A stretch of 16,949 nt of DNA, taken from NCBI GenBank assembly GCA_002354135.1, contig DEKZ01000327.1, positions 1-16,949 on the forward strand, given 5' to 3'. Origin of the DNA: Massilia sp. UBA2709 (GTDB lineage Bacteria > Pseudomonadota > Gammaproteobacteria > Burkholderiales > Burkholderiaceae_D). Below are positions 7,286 to 14,145 of this stretch, piece after piece. The stretch's first letter is position 1; every line of letters starts with the position of its first letter. Position numbers and translations under genes: made by a program. The notes under the pieces were generated by a model. That model had not been told where the DNA came from. It ran no database searches and saw nothing but the letters and a program-made list of their open reading frames with translations.

Positions 7286-7852
7286 TCACTTGGCCGTGTC
7301 GGTACCAGCCGCCGCCTCAGCCACCTTCGCCGCACTCGCCGCCGCACTAAAATCCAGAAACGCCTTCGCGCGCTCATCCTGCTGCGCAACCCGTTCGATC
7401 CGCGCCAGCACCTGCGGCAGCCACTTCGGACGGTGTTCTTCCCGCATGCCACTCAAATCGCTCGCGGCAAAATGATGCTTCTCGAGCAGCTTGCCGTTGT
7501 TGCGCCATTTGTCCGCCACGCGGAAGATCGCTTCGTCGGGTTTGCCGGGGCAGGACTTGCGGTTGATGATGAAAGCCTGGCCGGCGGTTTTGTCGGGCTC
7601 GGGCGGGTTCACGTGTTCGAATTCGCCGAGCTGGGTGGTTTCCGGCCAATCGCGCACGAAAGGCACCATGAGGCCGGTGAACTTGCACTTGCTGTCGTCG
7701 CGCCACCACTCCCTGTGCATGCTGACGACCGTGACGGACTCGCGATTCTTTGGATCCGCCTGGATGTAATCCGCATCCGAATACAGCGTGATGTCGGACG
7801 CTGCAATGCCGACGAGGAACAATCCATTGAGGAGGGTGAGGGGATCAAACAT
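7286..7852 (-). CDS. Hypothetical protein, 188 residues, unrecognised
   Basis: I do not recognise a family. The N-terminus (residues 5-18, LTLLNGLFLVGIAA) is hydrophobic and could be a short membrane anchor or part of a signal sequence. The middle is polar with a WW pair at 49-50, two cysteines (Cys56, Cys101) and a proline-rich NPPEPDK stretch (82-88). The C-terminus is an alanine-rich helix (residues 158-183). No catalytic motif is visible. The ATG at 7850-7852 has only a weak AAGAAAA upstream. It ends 35 bp before the Tae4-like remnant on the same strand. Effector neighbours can be immunity or accessory proteins, but nothing in the sequence shows that here. High third-position GC supports real coding. 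Confidence 0.65.
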   Translation of the reverse strand: MFDPLTLLNGLFLVGIAASDITLYSDADYIQADPKNRESVTVVSMHREWWRDDSKCKFTGLMVPFVRDWPETTQLGEFEHVNPPEPDKTAGQAFIINRKSCPGKPDEAIFRVADKWRNNGKLLEKHHFAASDLSGMREEHRPKWLPQVLARIERVAQQDERAKAFLDFSAAASAAKVAEAAAGTDTAK

Positions 7853-8022
7853 GTTTTCTTGGCTACGGTGGGAAGTGAGTGAAAAGCGGAAGTCCGGCAG
7901 CCCAGGTGGAGCTGCCGTTGCTTCTCGCCGATGGGAAGCATTCTAAGAACCGGAAAGTATTTCCGCAAGGAAATTATGGTGTTCCAAGAATAAGCCGTTG
8001 CGCCGATGAAGCGCGTGCGCTT

Positions 8023-9540
8023 CTACATGTTCCGGGACGCCGCCGCCGCCCGTTTGCGCAGCCGCCTGACCCCAAGCACCGTTGCCGTCGCACTCAACAA
8101 CACGCCGCCGCTTCCCAGCAGGAGCAGGGCGGCGTCGCGCATCCAATGCGTGTCCAGCATCGACGGTAAATCCCAGCTGTGCAGGAAATTGAAGAGCCAC
8201 CTGCCTGCGCGCTGGGAACGGTCGAGGCTCGACACAAGCTGGCCCGTGTGGACATCCAGATGCGCCCAGGTATTGCTGTCGTCTCCGTAGGCGACCCGCA
8301 GGACGGGGAGACGGCGTTCGTCCGCGCCATACATCGATGCCAGCCCCCGCTTGACATAGTAGGCGTCATATTCCCGCAGCACGGCGTGTCCTGCGATCGG
8401 GGCAGGGGACAGGCGCCGCGCCGCTTCGAGCAGGATCTGCTGCGGCCAGCGGTCGAGCAAAGTAAAGCCGCCATCCTTTGCGACGATCAGCATGGTTTCC
8501 CCGGCACTGTTCCGTGCGAGAAGGAAGGGCTGCCCGCCCAGCACGCGCCATTCCAGCTCACTGGCCCGAAAGCCGGCCGCATCCAGCATGGCGAACACCT
8601 GCGGCAAACGCACGTCGAGCCTTTGCGCCGCCACGCTCCCGCCTTCGAAGGCCGCGACATCCGGCCGCTCTCCCCTGGCATCGAACACTCCCAGCGGATT
8701 CATCGACATCAGGCCACTGAAGATCCAGGTCAGCAGCACCGTCCCGAACACCAGCCCGAGGATGTGATGCCAGCGCAGCCAGGCTTCCCGAAACGGCGAC
8801 TTCGAGCCGCTCTTGTACGCGCCCGCAAAGCGCCAGCGCCAGATGCCGTTGAGGGCGCCCGTGAAGGCCGCGATCACGCCGATGCCGGACAGGACGATCA
8901 CCGTCCAGCTCCACACCGGGTCCGTCGGCCGGTCCCGGAACATGTACAGCCAGTGCAGCCAGGCCCCGGCGAAGTTCCACAGCCGCTCGGCCCGCGGCGC
9001 GTCGAGCACCACCTGGCCGGTCGCCGACGACACGTAGAGCCGGGTTGCTGCCTCGTCCCGCATGTCGACCACGTGCAGCGGCCGGTGCGGATTGAGCGAG
9101 CGCGAATGCGTCCAGCGGTCCTCGTCGACGAGGCCGGCGTACTCGCCGCCGGCGCCATGCATGAAGGCGCGCGCCGCCGCCAGCGCCTGCGCCGGACCGG
9201 CGACAAGGCGGGCGCCGCTCACGGCATCGACCGCGATCCGCCTGCCATCGCCTTCGGATAGAACGTAATGCGGCCGGCCGTCAATCGAGGTCAGCGCGAT
9301 CCCCTTGACCTCACCCGGCGCCTGGCTCTGCGCCAGCGCCGCCTCGACGCCGATGCAGCACCCGGCAGAAGGCAGGGCCGGCAAGCCACCCAGCCTCTCC
9401 CAGGGCGTCAGCTTGGGATACCCGACAAACAGCATCACCATCCCGCTGAGGAACCACAACGCCATCAGCACGCACATCAGGACCCCCGTCCAGCGGTGGA
9501 CGAGGAAGGTCATGCGCCTGGCCCGCGATGCGAAGCTCAT
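8023..9540 (-). CDS. PepSY-associated TM protein (PiuB-like inner-membrane protein of a metal-uptake operon)
   Basis: A 505-residue inner-membrane protein of the PepSY-TM family. Transmembrane segments lie at about 17-41, 208-231, 258-280 and near 470-490, separating two periplasmic PepSY-like regions. Histidines in or next to the helices (His15, His196, His258, His259) are candidates for haem or metal ligation. Family members next to TonB receptors are thought to reduce or handle imported siderophore-bound iron or other metals. The start at 9540 lies 12 nt after the stop of the TonB receptor, indicating one transcript. A short GAAGCG/CGCTTC hairpin (8008-8023) overlaps the stop codon without a T-tract. 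The substrate cannot be read from the sequence. Confidence 0.88.
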   Translation of the reverse strand: MSFASRARRMTFLVHRWTGVLMCVLMALWFLSGMVMLFVGYPKLTPWERLGGLPALPSAGCCIGVEAALAQSQAPGEVKGIALTSIDGRPHYVLSEGDGRRIAVDAVSGARLVAGPAQALAAARAFMHGAGGEYAGLVDEDRWTHSRSLNPHRPLHVVDMRDEAATRLYVSSATGQVVLDAPRAERLWNFAGAWLHWLYMFRDRPTDPVWSWTVIVLSGIGVIAAFTGALNGIWRWRFAGAYKSGSKSPFREAWLRWHHILGLVFGTVLLTWIFSGLMSMNPLGVFDARGERPDVAAFEGGSVAAQRLDVRLPQVFAMLDAAGFRASELEWRVLGGQPFLLARNSAGETMLIVAKDGGFTLLDRWPQQILLEAARRLSPAPIAGHAVLREYDAYYVKRGLASMYGADERRLPVLRVAYGDDSNTWAHLDVHTGQLVSSLDRSQRAGRWLFNFLHSWDLPSMLDTHWMRDAALLLLGSGGVLLSATATVLGVRRLRKRAAAASRNM

Positions 9541-9552
9541 GCTGCCCTCCCG

Positions 9553-11703
9553 TCAGAAGCGGTGATCCAGCACCAGCTCGACGCGGCGGTCCGGGCCGGC
9601 GAGCCACTGCGTCGGCGTGTAATAGGCCGTGGCGAAGTAGCGCTTGTCGAAGACGTTGAATCCGCGCAGGGTGAGGCTGGTACGGGGCGATGCCTTCCAG
9701 CGCAGCGAGGCATCGACCGTGGTGTAGGAAGGCATGCGCAGCGTGTTGGCGTTGTCGGCAAAGCGCGCGCCGACGTGGCGCAGGCCGGCGCCCGCGCTCC
9801 AGCCGGGCTCGAAGTCCCATCGCAGCCAGAGGTTGGCGGTGTGCTTCGGCACGTCGGGCGGGCGATTGCCGGCGCGCGAGACGGGTAGGCCGCCGACCAG
9901 TTCCACGAAGTCGTCGAAGCGCGCACGCAGGATCGACGCGTTGGCATCCAGCGTCCAGTCGCGCGCCACGCTCATGCTGAGCGTGCCCTCGACGCCGCGC
10001 GAAGAACGTTCGCCGACCTGGATGCTCTGCGCCGGATTGGCCGGGTCGCGCGTCAGCAGGTTGTCCTTCCTGATGTCGTAGACGGCCAGCGTCCATTCGC
10101 CTTGCCGGTTCCAGAACGCGCGTTTCAGGCCCACTTCGAGCTGGCGCCCGGTGGCGTTGTCGAACCGGCTGTTCGCCGGCGACAGGAAGAGCAGCGAACT
10201 GACCGGATCGGCCGCTTTTGCTACCTGGCCGTAGACGGTGAAGTCCGGCGCCAGGGCGTAGACGCTTCCCAAACGCCAGCCGACGTCGGCGAAGGTCTTG
10301 TCGAAAGCGAGGCTGCCTGCGACCAGGTTCCGGCGCTCAAGGTCCGCATGGTCGTAGCGCAGTCCGCCCAGCACCGACCATTGCGCCGTCAACGCCAGCC
10401 GGTCTTCGAAGAACAGCGAATACTGCTTCGCCTCGGTACGGTAGCGCGGAATGGTCGGCGCCGGACTGGTAAACAGGCCGGGTATCGGATCGTAGGGATC
10501 GACCGAACCCGAGGAGCCGACATAGGTGTTGTTCGTGTGCGTGAACGAGGCGCGGTTGACGTCGAAGCCGCCTGATACCTGGTTGTCCAGGCCGAACAGG
10601 CTGCCCCTGGTCGTCGCCGTGGTCGTATTCCCGGTCTGCTTCTGGTCGTGCAGGATCTCGGTATTGTCCGAGCGGTCGATCAGGCGGCTCGCAGGGTTGT
10701 AGACATAGGCCTCGGCGTTGCGCCAGTGCCGGTTGCTGTCGATGTGGTACAGGCGGCTGCGCACCGTCGTGCGCTCGTTCGGGCGCCAGTTGGCGAGCAC
10801 GTCGAGCCAGGTGTCCTTGTAGGCGATGGTGCTGTCGGCGACGTTGTAGTTCTTCCTGCGCAGGGCCTCCAGTTGCCGGCCCTCGACCAGGGGCGTGCCG
10901 AAATAGCGCATCGGTTTCTGGCGGCCCTGGGCGGCGCTGAGCCGCAGGTCCAGTTCGGGCGTTACGTCGAAGCGCAGCGCGCCCGATACCGAGCGGCTGC
11001 TGGTGTCGCCCATGTCGACCCAGCCGTCGGAACGCTCGCCGCTGGCGTCGAACCGGTAGGACCAGCGTTCGTCCAGCGCGCCGCCGCTGCCGACAGCGAG
11101 CCGGCGCGTGCCTTCGCTGCCGAGCGCGGCCTGTACCTCGTTCTGCACGGCGCCGCGGGTCGGCTGCTTGGGGATCACGTTGACCACGCCGCCGATCGCG
11201 CCTTCGCCGTAGATGACTGCGGCCGGCCCGCGCAGCACTTCGATGCGTTCGACCGCCCAGGTGCTGAAGGGGAAGGTGATGCCGGCGCCGCCGTACTGGC
11301 GCATGCCGTCGTAGAGGCGCATGACGGAGACCGTGTCGGTGAAGCCGCGCGCGGCGAGCGAGGAGCCGCCGTTGCCGGGGTGGGGCATGGCGCTGATGCC
11401 GGGCGCGCGTGCGATCGCCTCGACCAGGTTGACGTCGCCGCGTTCCTCGAGCTGCCTGCGGGTGATGACGTCGACGCTGGCCGGCGTTTCCAGGCGCGAC
11501 AAGCCCAGGTTCGAGCCGGTGGCGGTGTCGTCCCTGAGCTTGCCGGTGTCAGGCGTGCCGGTGACGAGCACGGTCGGGATGGCGGGTTCCTCGGCAAGGG
11601 CCGGCGCCGCCGCGCCGCCGATGGCGAGCAGGCAGGCGAAATGGAGGGGCGTGCGGCTTGGGCGGCGCTGCGGCGCCGCTGCGCTGGGAGCGTGCTTTTT
11701 CAT
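9553..11703 (-). CDS. TonB-dependent outer-membrane receptor (siderophore/metal type)
   Basis: A 716-residue receptor importing a metal chelate across the outer membrane using TonB energy. A signal peptide (about residues 1-37, ending APALA) precedes a TonB-box-like PTVLVTGT (43-50). The plug domain (about 60-185) contains LVEAIARAPGISA, RGFTDTVSVMRLYDGMRQYGG, VERIEVLRGPAAVIYGEGAIGG and VNVIPKQPT. The 22-strand barrel follows and ends with the terminal Phe of LDHRF. The ATG at 11701-11703 was chosen because it gives a proper signal peptide. Extending 39 residues upstream gives a cysteine-rich non-signal leader. No strong Shine-Dalgarno or Fur box was seen. It sits between a DUF2946 gene and the PepSY gene, a cluster often linked to copper or iron. 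Copper-receptor (OprC-type) hallmarks were not found. Confidence 0.93.
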   Translation of the reverse strand: MKKHAPSAAAPQRRPSRTPLHFACLLAIGGAAAPALAEEPAIPTVLVTGTPDTGKLRDDTATGSNLGLSRLETPASVDVITRRQLEERGDVNLVEAIARAPGISAMPHPGNGGSSLAARGFTDTVSVMRLYDGMRQYGGAGITFPFSTWAVERIEVLRGPAAVIYGEGAIGGVVNVIPKQPTRGAVQNEVQAALGSEGTRRLAVGSGGALDERWSYRFDASGERSDGWVDMGDTSSRSVSGALRFDVTPELDLRLSAAQGRQKPMRYFGTPLVEGRQLEALRRKNYNVADSTIAYKDTWLDVLANWRPNERTTVRSRLYHIDSNRHWRNAEAYVYNPASRLIDRSDNTEILHDQKQTGNTTTATTRGSLFGLDNQVSGGFDVNRASFTHTNNTYVGSSGSVDPYDPIPGLFTSPAPTIPRYRTEAKQYSLFFEDRLALTAQWSVLGGLRYDHADLERRNLVAGSLAFDKTFADVGWRLGSVYALAPDFTVYGQVAKAADPVSSLLFLSPANSRFDNATGRQLEVGLKRAFWNRQGEWTLAVYDIRKDNLLTRDPANPAQSIQVGERSSRGVEGTLSMSVARDWTLDANASILRARFDDFVELVGGLPVSRAGNRPPDVPKHTANLWLRWDFEPGWSAGAGLRHVGARFADNANTLRMPSYTTVDASLRWKASPRTSLTLRGFNVFDKRYFATAYYTPTQWLAGPDRRVELVLDHRF

Positions 11704-11886
11704 GTTTTTCTGGTCGTGGGACAGCCTGGGGCGTGTGCGATGCCGGCCCGCGGTGTACAGGCAGGTCGGCGAAACGGCAGCGGCGACGCATGCGCACGCG
11801 GCGGGCAGGACCCGGCACATGCACGCGTCAGGCCGGCGCCTTCACTTCAGTGACGGCGCGGAGCGCTGCTGGGGAAAGGGCAAGGC

Positions 11887-12279
11887 TCAGGCCAGCGCAG
11901 GCGGGCCGCGCGGCTGTGCGAAGGACCACGCGAACAGCGGGCGCGGCGCACGATGGAAAAGCGGAGGGTAGAGGTCATGGCCCCCAAGCGCGGCGACCAG
12001 GAAGGCCGCCGGCGGCAGCAGGGCAAAGGATCCGGCATGCGGCGCGCAGTAGGCGCAGTGCATGAGCCCTTTGAGGAACTTGTCGGAGGAGGAGGAGGCA
12101 TCCGGCTCGGCCGGCATCGGCAGCATCTCGATGCCCATCGCCGTACAGATCTCGACCTGGCGCGTGGCCGGGGAAGACAGGCTCAGCGTATGCGAAACGA
12201 CCGGGGCGAGCGCATTGAACAGGACGGCCAGGCTGGCAATCCAGGCGTACGCGATCCACTGTCTCGTCATCCTGACCAT
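11887..12279 (-). CDS. DUF2946 domain protein (candidate metal-binding periplasmic/membrane protein)
   Basis: 130 residues. An N-terminal hydrophobic signal or anchor (RQWIAYAWIASLAVLFNALAP, residues 6-26) is followed by the DUF2946 signature residues: His30 in the SHTLS segment, Cys45, then HCAYCAPH (His74, Cys75, Cys78, His81). A second hydrophobic stretch is at 84-99. The CxxC and histidines suggest a metal site; function is not established. Two ATGs are possible (12279 and 12270), and neither has a Shine-Dalgarno. A TATAAT lies just 6 nt before the first, so a leaderless mRNA starting at that ATG is plausible. It heads the group with the TonB receptor (183-bp gap) and PepSY gene. An internal promoter in that gap cannot be excluded. 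Confidence 0.75.
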   Translation of the reverse strand: MVRMTRQWIAYAWIASLAVLFNALAPVVSHTLSLSSPATRQVEICTAMGIEMLPMPAEPDASSSSDKFLKGLMHCAYCAPHAGSFALLPPAAFLVAALGGHDLYPPLFHRAPRPLFAWSFAQPRGPPALA

Positions 12280-12285
12280 GCGGCC

Positions 12286-12291
12286 ATTATA
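12286..12291 (-). promoter_or_regulatory. -10 box for the DUF2946 gene (possibly leaderless transcript)
   Basis: A perfect TATAAT on the minus strand ends 6 nt before the ATG at 12277-12279, placing the transcription start at or near the A of ATG. No good -35 hexamer exists (ATGGAC at 17-bp spacing), so an activator may be needed. Confidence 0.5.
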
Positions 12292-12322
12292 GGACAGGCC
12301 CCGGAGCCGTCCATGTCCCAGT

Positions 12323-12341
12323 GGTGGACATTTTGTCCACC
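12323..12341. promoter_or_regulatory. Palindrome GGTGGACATTTTGTCCACC (operator or REP-like element)
   Basis: The 8-bp arms GGTGGACA and TGTCCACC surround a TTT centre. The site is centred about 53 bp upstream of the inferred DUF2946 start and about 190 bp upstream of the pepA sigma-54 start. It belongs to a wider cluster of GGACA/TGTCC words at 12292-12386. On the minus strand it shares AGGGTGGAC...GTCCAC with the palindrome at 373-393, so a dispersed repeat is the alternative. Confidence 0.55.
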
Positions 12342-12494
12342 CTTTACAACGCACACAGATCACAGGACAGACTAACCTGCAGGACATTACTGTTGAGTTT
12401 CAGCATGCTGCAGCGCGTCGAAAAATCTTACATGTATTTACGCGTATGCACCCGGGTTGAAGCAAGTGCTTGATTTTATGAGAAGTAGGGGTTC

Positions 12495-12510
12495 TGGCAT
12501 GCGGCTTGCT
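12495..12510 (+). promoter_or_regulatory. Sigma-54 (RpoN) promoter of the PEP-CTERM gene
   Basis: TGGCATGCGGCTTGCT matches the sigma-54 consensus TGGCACG-N4-TTGCW except for one base. GG at 12496-12497 and GC at 12508-12509 have the obligatory 12-bp register. The predicted start is near 12521, 41 nt before the ATG. Sigma-54 with the PrsK/PrsR system is known to control PEP-CTERM genes in floc-forming betaproteobacteria. Confidence 0.82.
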
Positions 12511-12561
12511 ACTTTGAGGAACAGGTTGTTACCAACAACCATACATAACGGAAAACCGACA

Positions 12562-13428
12562 ATGAAACTCTTCAAGAAACTCATCTGCGCCGCGGCTGTC
12601 GCAATCGCGACGACCGGCGCCGCGCATGCGGGTCCGGTCCTGAACAACTGGGTCTTCAACCCAAGCGGCGGCGGCTTCGATGGCGGCCAGGTCATCAACG
12701 AATACCTGGACATCAACGGCAACGGCTTCATCCAGCTGACCTCGACCGGGAACGGCAGCTTCTCCTTCAAGGAGACGGCGGTCTTCAACATCACCCAGGC
12801 CGACAGCAACGGCAAGCTGTTCCCGCTGACCTACGCCGGCGGCAACATCACCGCGACCTTCGAAGCGGTCGGCACCGGCACCTTCGGCGGCGCCTTCAGC
12901 TTCACCGGCGGCACCATCAAGATGTACCAGAACCCGACCAACGGCCAGTACGGCAGCACCGCCGGCCACTACGGCGCGGACCTGGGCAAGGTGATCGCCA
13001 CGTTCAACGTGCTGGTTGGCGGCGGCGGCCTCGTCGACGCCAACGGCAGCCCGGTCAACAACGGCCAGGTCAGCGTCTTCGCCAGCGCCGAGCCGGGCAT
13101 GCTCGACAGCGGCTACTTCTTCCGCAGCAACGGCAAGGACCTGTCGAAGGAGTCGGTCCTCTCGTTTGCCTTCACGAACGCGAACACGGTCGGCCGTCCG
13201 ACCGGCCGTCTCGTGAGCGAAGTGGCGTGCCAGTTCGCCGGCTTCAACGGCGCCGGCTGCAACGGCACGAGCTATCGCAACCGTCCGGGCCAGTACTTCT
13301 TCATCGGCGGCAACGGTCAGTTCAAACTGGCCGAAGGCGCCGAAGTGCCGGAACCGGGCTCGCTGGCGCTGTTCGGCATCGCCATGCTGGGCGCCGGCGT
13401 GGCAGTGCGCCGCCGCACCAGGGCCTGA
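12562..13428 (+). CDS. PEP-CTERM sorting domain protein, PepA-like (flocculation-associated type)
   Basis: A 288-residue exported surface or extracellular protein. It has a signal peptide (residues 1-23, MKLFKK...GAAHA), then a glycine-, asparagine- and threonine-rich beta-type body starting NNWVFNPSGGG. The PEP-CTERM tail at 262-288 consists of the VPEPGSLAL motif, a hydrophobic helix and RRRTRA. Exosortase recognises and cleaves at the PEP motif in the inner membrane before export with exopolysaccharide. The body resembles the flocculation protein PepA of Zoogloea-type bacteria by its opening and length; this is from memory. Two cysteines (in VACQFAGFNGAGCNG) could form a disulfide. The ATG at 12562 was preferred over upstream ATGs because it starts the signal peptide. 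A sigma-54 promoter lies upstream and a strong terminator directly downstream. Confidence 0.85.
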   Translation: MKLFKKLICAAAVAIATTGAAHAGPVLNNWVFNPSGGGFDGGQVINEYLDINGNGFIQLTSTGNGSFSFKETAVFNITQADSNGKLFPLTYAGGNITATFEAVGTGTFGGAFSFTGGTIKMYQNPTNGQYGSTAGHYGADLGKVIATFNVLVGGGGLVDANGSPVNNGQVSVFASAEPGMLDSGYFFRSNGKDLSKESVLSFAFTNANTVGRPTGRLVSEVACQFAGFNGAGCNGTSYRNRPGQYFFIGGNGQFKLAEGAEVPEPGSLALFGIAMLGAGVAVRRRTRA

Positions 13429-13446
13429 ACCGGCTCCGGGTCAGGG

Positions 13447-13475
13447 AAAAAAAGGCGGGCGCTGCCCGCTTTTTT
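13447..13475 (+). terminator. Intrinsic terminator of the PepA-like gene
   Basis: Stem GCGGGC (13455-13460) and GCCCGC (13464-13469) with a GCT loop, preceded by an A-tract and followed by six T residues. It begins 18 nt after the stop codon. Confidence 0.88.
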
Positions 13476-13482
13476 ACATCCT

Positions 13483-13546
13483 TGCCGATCCGTATGCCTG
13501 CCAATCCGTGCGCCTGTCGATCCGCGTGGCTGTCAATACATGTTGA
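13483..13546. repeat. Four-copy imperfect 16-bp tandem repeat
   Basis: Units start at 13483, 13499, 13515 and 13531. Each begins TG(C/T)C(G/A)AT; the first three continue CCG and the fourth diverges. Adjacent units match at 13, 11 and 10 of 16 positions. The block lies between the terminator and the next gene. Confidence 0.7.
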
Positions 13547-13609
13547 GCGCAGCCGCCAATGATGGCAAACTGGTCATCCACAGACCATTTCGGCGGCCGG
13601 AGGATGACG

Positions 13610-13930
13610 ATGAGCACATTGACTAGTGGCCATGGCGGTAACCCATCCGGCATCGGCAAACGCAGCGTGCTGCGCGTCCTGCTCGGGACCGGCGCGATCC
13701 TGCTGGCGCCGCTGCTGGCGATGCAGTTCACCAGGGAAGTCAACTGGACCGGCTTCGACTTCGTCGTCGCCGCCATCCTCCTGGCAGGCACCGGTTTTGC
13801 CCTGGAGCTGGCCGTGAGCAGGTTCGCGGACATGAAGCAGCGCCTGCTGTGGGTGGCCGCGATTGCGCTGGCTTTCGTCTACGTCTGGGCCGAGCTCGCC
13901 GTCGGCATCTTCTTCCACTTCGGCAGCTGA
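13610..13930 (+). CDS. Small three-helix inner-membrane protein, function unknown
   Basis: A 106-residue protein with a polar N-terminus (residues 1-18) and three predicted membrane helices at about 20-40, 50-69 and 79-102. Conserved-looking features are NWTGFDFVVAAILLAGTG after the first helix, and acidic residues buried in or near helices 2 and 3 (Glu66, Glu95). I recall similar short proteins annotated only as membrane proteins. The start at 13610 is fixed by GGAGG (13599-13603) 6 nt upstream. The ATG at 13604 directly abuts that site and is excluded. It stands alone between a terminator plus tandem repeats upstream and a UUCG hairpin downstream. No clear promoter was found. Confidence 0.8.
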   Translation: MSTLTSGHGGNPSGIGKRSVLRVLLGTGAILLAPLLAMQFTREVNWTGFDFVVAAILLAGTGFALELAVSRFADMKQRLLWVAAIALAFVYVWAELAVGIFFHFGS

Positions 13931-13931
13931 T

Positions 13932-13949
13932 CGGCGCCTTCGGGCGCCG
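13932..13949 (+). terminator. UUCG-capped hairpin after the small membrane protein
   Basis: Arms CGGCGCC (13932-13938) and GGCGCCG (13943-13949) carry a TTCG tetraloop. It begins 2 nt after the stop codon. There is no T-tract, so it may act as an mRNA 3' stabiliser or a weak terminator. Confidence 0.5.
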
Positions 13950-13982
13950 CCCACGACGCGCAGGATCGGGTGTTCCCGGTCT

Positions 13983-14026
13983 TGTCATTTTGCTGTCATT
14001 CGCCTGACATTTTTGTTTGTTTAAAT
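13983..14026 (+). promoter_or_regulatory. Pho box (PhoB-binding) and -10 of the phoX operon
   Basis: Three direct repeats, TGTCAT (13983-13988), TGTCAT (13994-13999) and TGACAT (14005-14010), have an exact 11-bp period with AT-rich spacers. This matches the PhoB box, which replaces the -35. A -10 candidate TTAAAT lies at 14021-14026, 10 bp after the last repeat, as in known Pho promoters. Confidence 0.85.
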
Positions 14027-14145
14027 GCATCGGCCTGCTGCTCGAAGCACAGGCCGGGCCGGCGTGACGCCACATGACCGCGTCACCAGCCCTCCAATCC
14101 ATCGCCGGCACATCCCGGCCGATCCCACTTTGGAGAATGCACAGC

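Noticed and set aside
10648..11853. Plus-strand frame of about 400 codons opposite the TonB receptor
   Set aside because: Antisense shadow; the receptor is unambiguous on the minus strand.
11704..11886. Possible cobalamin riboswitch in the leader of the TonB receptor
   Set aside because: I searched the 183-bp gap on the minus strand for the conserved B12-box and core elements and did not find them.
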